Part shown: in pieces, positions 8,597-17,669 of the stretch | How positions within the stretch are numbered: the first letter of the stretch is position 1 | How the letters are laid out: each line of letters opens with the position of its first letter | DNA from: CBFDCQ01 sp965603355 | Lineage (GTDB): Bacteria; Hydrogenedentota; CAZGCA01; CBFDCQ01 | Direction of reading: 5' to 3' | Length of the DNA stretch: 64,000 nucleotides | Assembly (NCBI GenBank): GCA_965603355.1 | Contig: CBFDCQ010000007.1 | Span: 1-64,000 of the forward strand | The notes under the pieces: generated by a model | Seen by the model: the letters and a program-made list of their open reading frames with translations, nothing else | What the model was told of the DNA's origin: nothing | Databases searched by the model: none | Position numbers and translations under genes: made by a program

Positions 8597-9550
8597 ATGA
8601 AAGAGCAACTGCGGGCCGTATGCGCGCTGGTGATGTGCCTGTGTATTGCTCCTGCCGCTCTTGCGCAGCAAGACCAGGAAGAGGAAGACGAATCGTGGTC
8701 GAACTTCGTGGTCAACGAGGATGAAGTCGACGTGCGGTGGGACGTGACCTTCCTGGAAGTTGACGGTATGGAGATCAAGTGCGATATATACTTGCCGAAA
8801 GAGCCTATCGCGAAACCCACGCCGTGCATCGTCATGATCCACGGCGGCGGATGGGTGGGCGGTATCAAGGAGCTTCTGAAACCGCAGAGCGCGTACTTCG
8901 CGGAACGCGGTCTCGCGGCCGTCAGCATCAACTACCGGCTGCTCGGCGACGCGCCGTTCCCGGCATGCATCGAGGACTGTAAGGCCGGCGTACGATGGGT
9001 GCGCGCCAACGCGAAGAAGTACGGTTTCGACCCGGACCGGCTCGGCGTCCTGGGCGGTTCCGCGGGCGGTCACCTCTCCGCGATGGTGGCGGCATCGTTC
9101 AAGGAGAAGAGACTGACGGTCGGCGACCATCGAGACGTGTCCAGCCGTGTGCAAGCCGCGGTCATCATGGCGCCGGTGGTCAGTTGCTACACGTCTATGC
9201 AACATCAGCGGGTTACTGATATCGAGATGGCGGACTTGATCTCGCCCATCCGGTACGTTGACAAGGATACGCCCCCTACCCTGTTGTTCCACAGCGAGGA
9301 CGACCCGGTCGTACCGTACCGCCAGGCCAGGTTGTGGAACTACCTGTGCAAGGAAAAGGGTGTCGATATCGAGTTCATAACATATGAGGGTGACGCGCAC
9401 GCATTCTGGGAACTGCTCTTTGAATATGTAGACGTTGTCAGACGGTCTTATGAGTTCTTCTGCAAGAATCTTGGCGTCAAACCGCGGCCGGAAAAGACGA
9501 CCGCTGCGCAATTGCAGGAGGAGTGGAGGAAAAGAACTTCTGAGAACTGA
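8597..9550 (+). CDS. secreted alpha/beta hydrolase, carbohydrate esterase-like (BD-FAE family)
   Basis: Alpha/beta hydrolase of the acetyl/feruloyl esterase-like group, 317 residues with a signal peptide (ALVMCLCIAPAALAQ). HGGGW at about residue 82 forms the oxyanion hole. The nucleophile serine is in GGSAGGH near residue 155. The catalytic Asp is in HSEDDPVVPY and the His in EGDAHAFW. Such enzymes remove acetyl or hydroxycinnamoyl groups from hemicellulose, which fits the neighbouring xylanase and sulfatases, but the substrate is inferred from context. The start follows GAGAGGGGAATAGCCG. A strong promoter lies 85 bases upstream. Confidence 0.87.
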   Translation: MKEQLRAVCALVMCLCIAPAALAQQDQEEEDESWSNFVVNEDEVDVRWDVTFLEVDGMEIKCDIYLPKEPIAKPTPCIVMIHGGGWVGGIKELLKPQSAYFAERGLAAVSINYRLLGDAPFPACIEDCKAGVRWVRANAKKYGFDPDRLGVLGGSAGGHLSAMVAASFKEKRLTVGDHRDVSSRVQAAVIMAPVVSCYTSMQHQRVTDIEMADLISPIRYVDKDTPPTLLFHSEDDPVVPYRQARLWNYLCKEKGVDIEFITYEGDAHAFWELLFEYVDVVRRSYEFFCKNLGVKPRPEKTTAAQLQEEWRKRTSEN

Positions 9551-9571
9551 GAATCTCTACTTGTAGATTCT
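9550..9571 (+). terminator. weak hairpin after the esterase gene, possible terminator
   Basis: Imperfect stem AGAAT-(CT bulge)-CTAC, loop TT, GTAG-ATTCT, directly at the esterase stop and followed by a T-rich stretch (TTGAGTTCGTTTTG). The T tract is interrupted, so termination may be weak. Confidence 0.35.
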
Positions 9572-9581
9572 TGAGTTCGTT

Positions 9582-9611
9582 TTGCAGCAGTTCCAAAGTA
9601 GTTGTTAGAAA
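9582..9611 (+). promoter_or_regulatory. possible promoter for the Sde182-like gene
   Basis: TTGCAG (9582-9587) and TAGAAA (9606-9611), 18-base spacer, ending about 32 bases before the ATG at 9644. Moderate match only. Confidence 0.35.
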
Positions 9612-9643
9612 TCCTCGTTCCAACACTAAGGAGGGAGCAACAA

Positions 9644-12223
9644 ATGAAACTAATACGCATTGCTATCGCGGGACTACTGCTTGTCTGTGCTGCAATTGGG
9701 CAAGTTGACAATGCCTCGGCCGGGGAGAAACCGCGTATCATAGCAACGACCGACGGCGAGATCGATGACCGGTGCTCGATGGTGCGGTTTCTCCTGTACG
9801 CCAACGAGTGGGACATCGAGGGGATTGTCATCAGCAGTTCCCGTTTCCATTGGAAGGGCCACAACTGGGCCGGTGAGAAATGGATCGACGAGGATATCCA
9901 TCTGTACGCGCAGTCGTACGACAACCTGATACAGCACGCCCCTGATTTGCCGACTCCGGAGGATCTGAAGAAGCTGATCTACGTCGGCAACATCGACGAT
10001 GAAGGCGAGATGGGCAAGGACACGCCCGGCTCGGACCGGATCGTCGAAGTCCTGCTTGACGACGAGCCCGGACCGGTCTATCTGCAGGCGTGGGGTGGCA
10101 CGAACACCATTGCGCGGGCACTATGGAAGATACAACATGAGTATCCCCATCAGATGGAGAAGGTCTCAGAGAAAGCTGTCATCTATATCATTCTAGATCA
10201 GGACGAGACGTTCCGGAAGTACATCCAACCGAACTGGCCGGACGTCCAGGTGCTGGGCAGCTTCCGGCAGTTCGCGACCGTCGCGTACAGTTGGGACGAC
10301 AACATCCCGGAATCCGAGCACAAGTTCTATGACGGGAAATGGATGAAGGAGAATATCCTCAACGGGCACGGGCCGTTGTGCGCGAGCTACGAAGCGCATG
10401 ACGATGGTCGGTTCCGCTCCGAAGGCGATACGCCGGCGTTCTGGCACCAGATCGTGGTCGGGCTGGGCAGTCTCGAAGATCCGAGCTACGGCGGGTGGGG
10501 CGGCCGGTTCCTCAAGGAGAAAGGCACGAAAAACGTCTGGCGCGGCGCTAGGGACGACGACAGTTGGAGCAAACCGTTGTGGCGCTGGTCCGAAGCGTTC
10601 CAGAACGATTGGGCGGCGCGAGCCGACTGGTGTGTCAAGAGCTATGAGGAAGCCAACCACAACCCGACCGCGATGGTCAACGGCTTGTCCGGCAAGGACA
10701 TCTTACGCATTCAGGCCGAACCGGGATCAACCGTCAAGCTGAGCGCCGCCGGCAGCTCTGATCCCGACGGAGACAGCCTCTCATACGAATGGTGGTACTA
10801 CAAAGAGCCGGGTACCTTTGCGGATGAGGTGAAGATAGATAACGCCGACACGGACAAGGTGACTTTTGTGGTTCCATACGACAGTAAGGAAAACGAATTC
10901 CACATCATCCTCACGGTGCGGGACAGCGGCAGTCCCAACCTGTTCGCGTACCGGCGCGTGATCGTGCAGAGCGTCGCGGTCGTGGACGACACGCCGCCTT
11001 CCTCACCGGAAGGACTGGACGCCGCTGCGGTCAACGAGACACACGTCGCCTTGACGTGGCAGCCGGCGAAGGATGATGAAAGCGGCATACGTCGATACGT
11101 CATTTACCGCGGCGGGACGCGCGTTGCCGAATCCGAACCGACCCGCTTCGCCGATACCGGCGTGAGCGAAGCCACGGAATATGCGTATCAGGTCTCGGCC
11201 GTGAACGGGTGTTCGATGGAGAGCCCGAAGTCACCTTCAGTACGGATCGTCACTCCCCCGGACCAAACACCTCCAAGTATCAAGTCCGTGCTGGGCGCGG
11301 GTAGGAGTATACGGGTGGTTTTCGATGAGCCGGTTGACGGTGCGTCCTCGGAGAACGTCGGCAATTATGTCATCGACGGCGGTGCGAGCTTGAACGCGGC
11401 TTCTCTGGCTGCCGACCGGCGGACCGTCGCACTGACAGCCTCCTCAATGAGCGATCGGGTACAATACACGCTTACGGTGAAAGACATCAAGGACCGGGCC
11501 AAGGCGCCGAATACAATCGTCCCGGATACGAGAACATCCTTCATCTATCGCGTCTTGACACCCCTCGTTTATGTCGGCGTCACTGACGGCGAGACCCCCC
11601 TGACGCTCCACGGCAGTGTCAAGCGCGAGAAGGACGGTTCGCTGTCCTTTAACGATGGAGAGCCGTGGGGATGGGTTGCCGTGGAGCCGGACGAGAAACC
11701 TCTGGCTGCCCTTGAGGAGCTGCGATCGTTCACTATTCTTGGCTGGGCCAAAGCCACAAGCCTCGATACGGGCAACGGCGGCAACCGGCTTGTTTTCAAC
11801 CTGAACCGCAATCGTTCGGGGATGGATCTGGTCCACCACGAGGACGGCCGGATGCGGCTGGCAGTGAATGAATGGCCCGACCGTATTCGCAACGACAGCT
11901 CCTCCGGCAAGATCCAGGTCGGCAAGTGGGTCTTTTTTGCGGTTACCTACGACAGTTCAAGCGAAGAGGATAGCGTGCACTGGTATTTCGGCGACGAAGG
12001 CACGCCTGCCGAGCTTGACCGCACAACGAGCTATAACAACGGTCCGGTCGATGAAGGCAGCGGCGGGTTGGTCATCGGGAACTTCAACAAGACCTTACGG
12101 AGCGCAGGATTGGATCGACAGTTCCGAGGATGGCTCCGGAGCATCACGATCTTCGGCAGCCGTACCGATTCGAGCGGCGCACGGTCGCTGGAGGAGATCA
12201 GAGAGTATCAACGAGGCAGTTGA
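9644..12223 (+). CDS. Sde182-like cellulose-binding / nucleoside-hydrolase-fold multidomain secreted protein
   Basis: 859-residue exported protein. After a signal peptide (IAIAGLLLVCAAIGQ) comes a nucleoside-hydrolase-like domain with the Asp-rich opening RIIATTDGEIDDRCSM and YLQAWGGTNTIARAL, as in the Saccharophagus Sde182 cellulose-binding family (DUF1593). An Ig-like domain (SAAGSSDPDGDSLSYEWWYY) follows at about residues 355-450. Then come a fibronectin type III module (about 455-550, ALTWQPAKDDESGIRRYVIY), an SbsA-type Ig-like module (about 552-640), and a C-terminal LamG-like lectin module. The ATG at 9644 is chosen for GGAGGG 9 bases upstream. Whether it hydrolyses a glycosidic bond or only binds polysaccharide is not known. 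It lies between an esterase and a sulfatase. Confidence 0.85.
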   Translation: MKLIRIAIAGLLLVCAAIGQVDNASAGEKPRIIATTDGEIDDRCSMVRFLLYANEWDIEGIVISSSRFHWKGHNWAGEKWIDEDIHLYAQSYDNLIQHAPDLPTPEDLKKLIYVGNIDDEGEMGKDTPGSDRIVEVLLDDEPGPVYLQAWGGTNTIARALWKIQHEYPHQMEKVSEKAVIYIILDQDETFRKYIQPNWPDVQVLGSFRQFATVAYSWDDNIPESEHKFYDGKWMKENILNGHGPLCASYEAHDDGRFRSEGDTPAFWHQIVVGLGSLEDPSYGGWGGRFLKEKGTKNVWRGARDDDSWSKPLWRWSEAFQNDWAARADWCVKSYEEANHNPTAMVNGLSGKDILRIQAEPGSTVKLSAAGSSDPDGDSLSYEWWYYKEPGTFADEVKIDNADTDKVTFVVPYDSKENEFHIILTVRDSGSPNLFAYRRVIVQSVAVVDDTPPSSPEGLDAAAVNETHVALTWQPAKDDESGIRRYVIYRGGTRVAESEPTRFADTGVSEATEYAYQVSAVNGCSMESPKSPSVRIVTPPDQTPPSIKSVLGAGRSIRVVFDEPVDGASSENVGNYVIDGGASLNAASLAADRRTVALTASSMSDRVQYTLTVKDIKDRAKAPNTIVPDTRTSFIYRVLTPLVYVGVTDGETPLTLHGSVKREKDGSLSFNDGEPWGWVAVEPDEKPLAALEELRSFTILGWAKATSLDTGNGGNRLVFNLNRNRSGMDLVHHEDGRMRLAVNEWPDRIRNDSSSGKIQVGKWVFFAVTYDSSSEEDSVHWYFGDEGTPAELDRTTSYNNGPVDEGSGGLVIGNFNKTLRSAGLDRQFRGWLRSITIFGSRTDSSGARSLEEIREYQRGS

Positions 12224-12326
12224 ATAGACAGCAGTTCTGTTTGCGTTCTCAGGGCTTCAGAAGTCTCGTAACACTCGAAGAATGGTGGCTGTCCGCGTTC
12301 CTGCGGGATGTCAAAGGGAAGTCAAC

Positions 12327-12590
12327 ATGAAAAGGAAGAAGCGGGTGGACCCGGTGTTCGCTGTCCTGTTCTCCGGGGCGCTAGTTTGTAGTGTCGCGAT
12401 CATCGTAAATCGAGACTTCCTCCCGGAACCACATCGCTGGATAGAGGTCGTAGCTATTGTCGGCCTGTTCCTTTTCGTGGTCCCTGTCTGTCTGTTAGGG
12501 GGAGTGCTGCAAGTCGTGGCCATCTGCCGGCTGATCACTCAGAAAATCATAGAGCGGCGCCGTGGATCTCGAGACCATCCGCATCAATGA
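12327..12590 (+). CDS. small two-helix membrane protein, unknown
   Basis: 87-residue protein with a basic N-terminus (MKRKKR), a first hydrophobic segment (FAVLFSGALVCSVAIIV), a second longer one (VVAIVGLFLFVVPVCLLGGVLQVVAIC) and a basic C-terminus, hence probably an inner-membrane protein with two helices. AAAGGGAAG precedes the ATG. I recognise no family. It lies between the Sde182-like gene and the second sulfatase on the same strand. Confidence 0.5.
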   Translation: MKRKKRVDPVFAVLFSGALVCSVAIIVNRDFLPEPHRWIEVVAIVGLFLFVVPVCLLGGVLQVVAICRLITQKIIERRRGSRDHPHQ

Positions 12591-12689
12591 GAGCAACCGT
12601 AGATGGTGGAGAAACGAGACTACAGGTCATGAGCCCGAGGAACTTGTAGCCGATCAAGCGTGCTCTCGCTGCCTACAGGGGGAATGGAC

Positions 12690-14093
12690 ATGTCACCTAC
12701 CAGAAGAGAGTTCTTGAACGCTGTCGCTCTGGGCGCAGGAGCCATGGCGGTGTCCTGCAGGACCACGAGGCACGCAGCCCGGCAGCGCAAGCCGAACATC
12801 ATATACATCCTGGCGGATGATTTAGGATACGGCGATCTCGGCTGTTACGGGCAGAAAAAGGTCAAGACACCGAACCTGGACCGCCTCGCGGCGGAAGGTA
12901 TGCGGTTTACCGATCACTATTCCGGCAGCACCGTGTGTGCGCCGTCGCGCAACTGCCTCATGACGGGCGAGCATACGGGCCACGCCTGGCTGCGAGGAAA
13001 CCAAAGGCATCCTCTCCGCAAGGAAGATGTGACGGTGGCGGAACTGCTGAAACGAGCGGGATACGCCACGGGCTGTGTCGGCAAGTGGGGGCTCGGTATG
13101 AACGGTACCACCGGAGCACCCAACAGGCAGGGTTTCGATCTCTTCTTCGGCTTCGTCAATCAGTCTAGAGCGCATTTCTACTATCCGCCGCACGTATGGC
13201 GCAACGAGGAGAAGGTCAGCCTGGAAGGCAACGATGTCAAGCGGCAGAGCGGCCAGTACGTCCATGACCTGTTCACCGGCGAGGCGCTCGAATTCGTGCG
13301 AGACAACCGGACCGGCCCGTTCTTCCTGTACCTGCCCTACACGATCCCGCACGCCGAACTGACCGTCCCTGAAGACTCGATGGCGCCGTACAACGGGAAG
13401 TTTCCGGAGAAACGCTGGCCCAAAGACCACTATGGAGGCCAGGACACGCCGCACGCCGCGTTCGCCGGAATGGTATCGCGCCTGGACCGCGACGTGGGCC
13501 GGATCATGGAGCTGCTGCGGGAAATGGGCCTGGATGAAAACACGATCGTCATGTTTTCCAGCGACAACGGTCCGCACAAAGAGGGCGGCGCCGATCCGGA
13601 CTTCTTCGAGAGCAACGGGCCGTTGGTTGGTATAAAGCGCGACCTGTACGAGGGAGGTGTTCGTGTGCCAATGATCGCGCGATGGCCGGGAAGGATCTCA
13701 CCCGGCAGCGTCACCAACCACGTCTCCGCGTTCTGGGACGTTCTGCCGACCTGTGCTGAGCTGGCGGGTCTAGCTGCACCGGAAGGTATCGATGGCATCT
13801 CCTTTGTCCCGACGCTGCGTGGTAGGAGCAGGCAGAGGCGGCACAATTACCTTTACTGGGAGTTCTACGAGCAGGGCGGCAAACAGGCTGTGCGTAGGGG
13901 GGACTGGAAAGCCGTACGGCTCAATGTAAGGCGCGATCCTGAAAACCCTCTCGAGCTCTACAATCTCGCGCGAGACATCGGCGAGACGACAAACGTGGCG
14001 GACGAGTACCCGGATATTGTTGCCGAAATAGCCGCGATAATGAACACCGCACACACCGAATCCGAGCACTATAAGCTCACAACAACCGGCTGA
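12690..14093 (+). CDS. exported sulfatase (arylsulfatase A-like)
   Basis: Formylglycine-dependent sulfatase, 467 residues. SPTRREFLNAVALGAGAMAVSC is a Tat-like signal ending at a cysteine, so a Tat-dependent lipoprotein is possible, though the lipobox is imperfect. Metal-binding PNIIYILADDLGYGDLGCYG is followed by C83 in CAPSR, the residue converted to formylglycine, and GKWGLG. IVMFSSDNGPH is the second metal-binding segment. The ATG at 12690 is preferred over one 6 bases earlier because of its spacing from AGGGGG. It differs from the sulfatase at 2472-4463 by lacking a C-terminal lectin domain. Confidence 0.92.
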   Translation: MSPTRREFLNAVALGAGAMAVSCRTTRHAARQRKPNIIYILADDLGYGDLGCYGQKKVKTPNLDRLAAEGMRFTDHYSGSTVCAPSRNCLMTGEHTGHAWLRGNQRHPLRKEDVTVAELLKRAGYATGCVGKWGLGMNGTTGAPNRQGFDLFFGFVNQSRAHFYYPPHVWRNEEKVSLEGNDVKRQSGQYVHDLFTGEALEFVRDNRTGPFFLYLPYTIPHAELTVPEDSMAPYNGKFPEKRWPKDHYGGQDTPHAAFAGMVSRLDRDVGRIMELLREMGLDENTIVMFSSDNGPHKEGGADPDFFESNGPLVGIKRDLYEGGVRVPMIARWPGRISPGSVTNHVSAFWDVLPTCAELAGLAAPEGIDGISFVPTLRGRSRQRRHNYLYWEFYEQGGKQAVRRGDWKAVRLNVRRDPENPLELYNLARDIGETTNVADEYPDIVAEIAAIMNTAHTESEHYKLTTTG

Positions 14094-14146
14094 AACGACG
14101 GGAATTCGGTGTCTGTTGGCCTGTTGAAAGCGCCGCGACAGACGTC

Positions 14147-14170
14147 CCGACAGACCACCCGACAGACCAC
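14147..14170. repeat. 12-base tandem repeat, two copies
   Basis: CCGACAGACCAC twice in tandem, with partial units on both sides, in the convergent gap between the sulfatase and the restriction-modification gene. Confidence 0.6.
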
Positions 14171-14175
14171 CCGAC

Positions 14176-14201
14176 GTCATTCTGAGCGAAGCGAAGAATC
14201 T
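14176..14201. repeat. dispersed GTCATTCTGAGCG-type repeat, copy 1
   Basis: GTCATTCTGAGCG followed by AAGCGAAGAATCT. A second, longer copy with an inverted arm is at 37481-37548. Units of this kind recur in the intergenic regions of many bacteria and generate spurious peptides such as RFFASLRMT. Confidence 0.7.
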
Positions 14202-14255
14202 CGATTTTCCGGCCTTATGAGACACAAGATCCTTCGTCCGCCGTGGCATGCGACG

Positions 14256-17200
14256 CTAGTCGTATTCAACCCCATCTAGGAGCTCAGCGCTCGGTCTCTT
14301 GGCTGGTGGTTTGCGAGCCTCGTCGGGCACGGGTGGCAGTTCATCGGCTTGGAAGCATGGCCCCTTTACTATAGCTCGCAGGAGATCGGCCTGCTCCGGA
14401 TAGCCCGCGACGGTGGCCTCAAGCACCCACAGCAGTTCAAGTAGTTCGGTGGTGAACTGTCCCGTCCACCGGTCCGGCCGGATTTCGTCGAGAGGTGACG
14501 ACTTCTTGCCAGCGCCCTTCTTCATCCGGTACTTGAGCCACGACTGAACAACCTTCAGCCCCGATACGTCGAACTCGTAGACTTCGCGCTGAACCGACCC
14601 GAACTCACCATCGCCGACGTGAAGGCTCTTGGTGGCGTCGTTGTACTCGAACGTCTCGGGATAGCGGTCCGGATCTGCGGGTACGGCCTTCACGCAGCGG
14701 GCCCTACCTTGCGGTACTTGTCCTTGGGGTTTGCCCTTCGGCACGAACCGTTCGCCGTACGTGTGCAGCCAGAGCAGCCGCCGACCCGCGTCCCGGGCCC
14801 TGCGGAACAGGCTTTTGTCCTTCGTGATCGGGACGCGAAGCTCGCGGGTCACGAGTTCTTGAGTGAAGCGTTCGGTGAAGGCGGGTTGCGCCAGCACACC
14901 GTAGACGTATGCCACGAAGTCCTCCGGGGTAACCCTGCACTTGTATACCTTGCCGAGCAGGTCCAGAAGTTCGGGAAGGATATTTACCTCCGTCGCGTCG
15001 GCGGTACGGTAAAGCGGCATTATGCCTTTGTCGCCATCAGACCCCTTGAAACTGTCAAAATCCGGGATATGACAGGAAACAGTAAGAGCGGGGCCTGCGC
15101 CCAAGGTTTTCCATAATCGACCCGTTATATATAGTTGCGAACCCCCTTGCGTTTTCCACAGTTCCGTTCGCGGACGCGCAATCAAACGCGTATCTGCAAT
15201 TAGATACTGACGATCGAACGATCTGTACGCATACGGCACTTTCGGTGGGGTCGGCGTGTCACTTGGCAGATTCGCGATGGGTCTTGTGTCCGCATCTGGT
15301 GTTAGGCGAACGCGATAGCAACCATCAATCTCGCGATCTCCGGAACCACGGAACGCCTTCGAACGATCAGTCGCTGAAAGCAGTGCGCGCCATCGAGTCT
15401 CCAAAAGGTCCCTATCGGGCGCTATTGGCCATGTTCTTTTCAGCATCAGGCCCGAATGCTGCCACGGGAACAGGTCCCTGATGATGGGCCAGTTGAAATA
15501 GCGACCCTCTCCAACAGGAAGGAATGATGCCTGCCATTCTTCAGGGCAATCCCGCCATTTCAGCGAGGCGAAATCGGCAATAGCGTCGAGCGTTGCGAGC
15601 TTCGCGTCGTGGTCGCCTTCGATGCGGGCATAGTGGACGCCGGCAGGCTTGTCCTTCTTCGCCTTGCCGTATCGTACGGCAACAGCAACAGCTACGGGCG
15701 TCTGGATGGCGAAGACGTTGTCGTCCTTGCGAGCGCCGCGTCCCTCGCCGCCAAGGTCTAGAATCCAGATCTCGTCGCAGAGGCGTCGCATGTGCTCGCG
15801 CATCCCGCAGAACGCGTCGCCAAACAGATAGCTCGACGCGCTGATGAAACTGACGACACCCGGCCCAGCGGCCGTCTCGTGCTCGAAGACCTTCCAGAGC
15901 GCCCAGCGCCAGAAATAGACGTACACATTGTACAGCCATTTGATGTGGAGCCCGTGCCCGGCAGCAATGGCGGGTTCAACGAAGTCCCTAAAAACAGAGT
16001 GCTTTCCCCTCTCCGCCATCCGTGCCTTCGCGCTCGTCAGCTTCTTCCGCTTTCCTTTCTTGTCCTTCCTGGTGCTGCCAGGCAGTGGATCGCCAAAACG
16101 AACCCAACCCCCGTATCGAGACAGATTGTCCTCGTTGTCCGTGTCGACGGCCTGGTGCCGGTCGTAAGGCGGATTGCCGAGGCAGACAATCACGGGCACC
16201 TTGTCCTTGACCTCGAGCGCGCGCCTGTGCTGCTCCGCGATGGGCTCGAGGAATAGCGGAAGCTGCGGAGGTGTAGCATGGGGGCTTTCCAGGGTGTCTG
16301 TGAGGTAGACCTGGGTTCCGCCTTTTGGCAGCTTTGCGCCCTTGTCCTCTAGGGCGCGGCTTACTCGAAGCTCTGAGACGGCGAACGGGCCGACCATGTT
16401 CTCGAAGCCATACAGGTTTCCCGCGAGGGCGGTCGCCTGGCCCGGCACGGCTCCCGAACCCTGCAGGGCTTCCACTCTACCCAGTGCATGCTCGATGACG
16501 CCGAGCAGATAAGTTCCGGTTCCTACGGCCGGGTCCAAGGTCACGACCTGTGGATCAGCGAAGCCCAAAGGCTTACCCAGTTTGTTCGTCAGCAGATCAT
16601 CAATCAAGCGTACCTGAGCGTGCACGACTTCCACGGGAGTGTAATACGCCCCGGCGTCTTTCCGCAGCTTCGGGTTATAGGCGGCAAGGAACGGCTCGTA
16701 GAAGTAGAGCCAGGGGTCCTTCGGGCCGGTCAGCGCAGTCGTAGGCACTTCCCCTATTACGCGAACGAGCAAGTTCAAGGAAGCGGAGATTTCCTCTTGC
16801 GCGCCAGGATCCGTCAACACCTGAAGCGCCCGCGAGAGCAGGCTGTGTTCGGCAGCTAAGGCTTTCTCTGCGTTGTCCAGAGCTAGCGGATCAGCCCCCT
16901 CGCTTCGCGCAAGCAGAAGGGCGAAGGTGACGGTTTGGGCGTAAGCGTCGGCGAACTGCTCATCGCTTGCGTCCGGGAACAACAGTTGCCGCCAGTCTTT
17001 CTCGAGTCGCCTCAAGGGGGATTGAGACTCCTTCAGCGCGTCGCTCACCTCGTCACGCAGCATCCCGCACAATGGCGCCAGCATGTCTGCGAAACCTTCT
17101 AGATCGATCTTATTGCCGCTCTTAACAGGTATGGTCGGCTCCCATTGAAGGAAGTCGGTCAGGAGCCCGACAACCGCGTGCGCGTCCTTGCGTGTGACGG

Positions 17201-17669
17201 CTTTCTTCCCTTCGGTCGCCACGTCGCCCGACAGGCGAACCACGCGGCGGGCGGCCTTGCCGTCGCGGTACAGACCCCACTCGTTTCCATCGCAGTACAG
17301 AATGTTCGGCACGGCCTTGAATCTCTTCCACTGAGCCTTGTTGTGCCCTGTGAAGCGGCTCGGGGTCGCGCCGACACCCGGAGCCTTCAACTCGACGTAA
17401 CCAGCCAGCAATCCGTTCAGATGCACCGCGTAGTCCGGTTTCCCCACGCGGCCCCCGAGCCTGGTTTCACCGGTACAGACGATTTTCCAGGAGAGTGCGC
17501 CCCCGAATTCGTGCATGAGCGTTTCGAAGGGAGCGCGCAGTTGGTCTTCCGGCTCGCCGGCAGTCAGTTGCGACATCTTGGCTGTCACGGCTTCCGCGAA
17601 CTTTCGCAGGGCGCCAAGAAGAGCTTCCTCGCTGCTCATGCTCCTTCTCTTGTGGGGCGTGTTCGTCAT
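14256..17669 (-). CDS. Type ISP-like/IIG restriction-modification enzyme (nuclease-methylase-specificity) without helicase
   Basis: 1137-residue fused restriction-modification protein. An N-terminal PD-(D/E)xK nuclease is visible (P78-D79, then E93-L-K95). GAYYTPVEVV near residue 341 is the conserved lead-in to the adenine methylase. DPAVGTGTYLLG near residue 380 is the S-adenosylmethionine motif, and NPPY at about 500-503 is the N6-adenine/N4-cytosine catalytic motif. The remaining 600 residues should contain the target recognition domain. Classical Type ISP enzymes such as LlaGI carry a superfamily 2 helicase between nuclease and methylase; the roughly 240 residues here lack Walker motifs and are too short for one. 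The ATG at 17669 overlaps the stop of the upstream gene (ATGA), implying translational coupling. Confidence 0.85.
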   Translation of the reverse strand: MTNTPHKRRSMSSEEALLGALRKFAEAVTAKMSQLTAGEPEDQLRAPFETLMHEFGGALSWKIVCTGETRLGGRVGKPDYAVHLNGLLAGYVELKAPGVGATPSRFTGHNKAQWKRFKAVPNILYCDGNEWGLYRDGKAARRVVRLSGDVATEGKKAVTRKDAHAVVGLLTDFLQWEPTIPVKSGNKIDLEGFADMLAPLCGMLRDEVSDALKESQSPLRRLEKDWRQLLFPDASDEQFADAYAQTVTFALLLARSEGADPLALDNAEKALAAEHSLLSRALQVLTDPGAQEEISASLNLLVRVIGEVPTTALTGPKDPWLYFYEPFLAAYNPKLRKDAGAYYTPVEVVHAQVRLIDDLLTNKLGKPLGFADPQVVTLDPAVGTGTYLLGVIEHALGRVEALQGSGAVPGQATALAGNLYGFENMVGPFAVSELRVSRALEDKGAKLPKGGTQVYLTDTLESPHATPPQLPLFLEPIAEQHRRALEVKDKVPVIVCLGNPPYDRHQAVDTDNEDNLSRYGGWVRFGDPLPGSTRKDKKGKRKKLTSAKARMAERGKHSVFRDFVEPAIAAGHGLHIKWLYNVYVYFWRWALWKVFEHETAAGPGVVSFISASSYLFGDAFCGMREHMRRLCDEIWILDLGGEGRGARKDDNVFAIQTPVAVAVAVRYGKAKKDKPAGVHYARIEGDHDAKLATLDAIADFASLKWRDCPEEWQASFLPVGEGRYFNWPIIRDLFPWQHSGLMLKRTWPIAPDRDLLETRWRALLSATDRSKAFRGSGDREIDGCYRVRLTPDADTRPIANLPSDTPTPPKVPYAYRSFDRQYLIADTRLIARPRTELWKTQGGSQLYITGRLWKTLGAGPALTVSCHIPDFDSFKGSDGDKGIMPLYRTADATEVNILPELLDLLGKVYKCRVTPEDFVAYVYGVLAQPAFTERFTQELVTRELRVPITKDKSLFRRARDAGRRLLWLHTYGERFVPKGKPQGQVPQGRARCVKAVPADPDRYPETFEYNDATKSLHVGDGEFGSVQREVYEFDVSGLKVVQSWLKYRMKKGAGKKSSPLDEIRPDRWTGQFTTELLELLWVLEATVAGYPEQADLLRAIVKGPCFQADELPPVPDEARKPPAKRPSAELLDGVEYD

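Noticed and set aside
8330..9511. Long open frame (393 codons) antisense to the esterase gene
   Set aside because: Shadow of a GC-rich gene; no ribosome site or family resemblance, and the + strand gene has full catalytic motifs.
13770..14249. Open frame beginning with the peptide RFFASLRMT on the minus strand
   Set aside because: Known type of spurious translation of the GTCATTCTGAGCG repeat; it then runs antisense through the sulfatase.
15301..15307. GTTAGGC inside the restriction-modification gene
   Set aside because: No partner GCCTAAC at attC distance and no paired arms; it is ordinary coding sequence (RLTPDAD).
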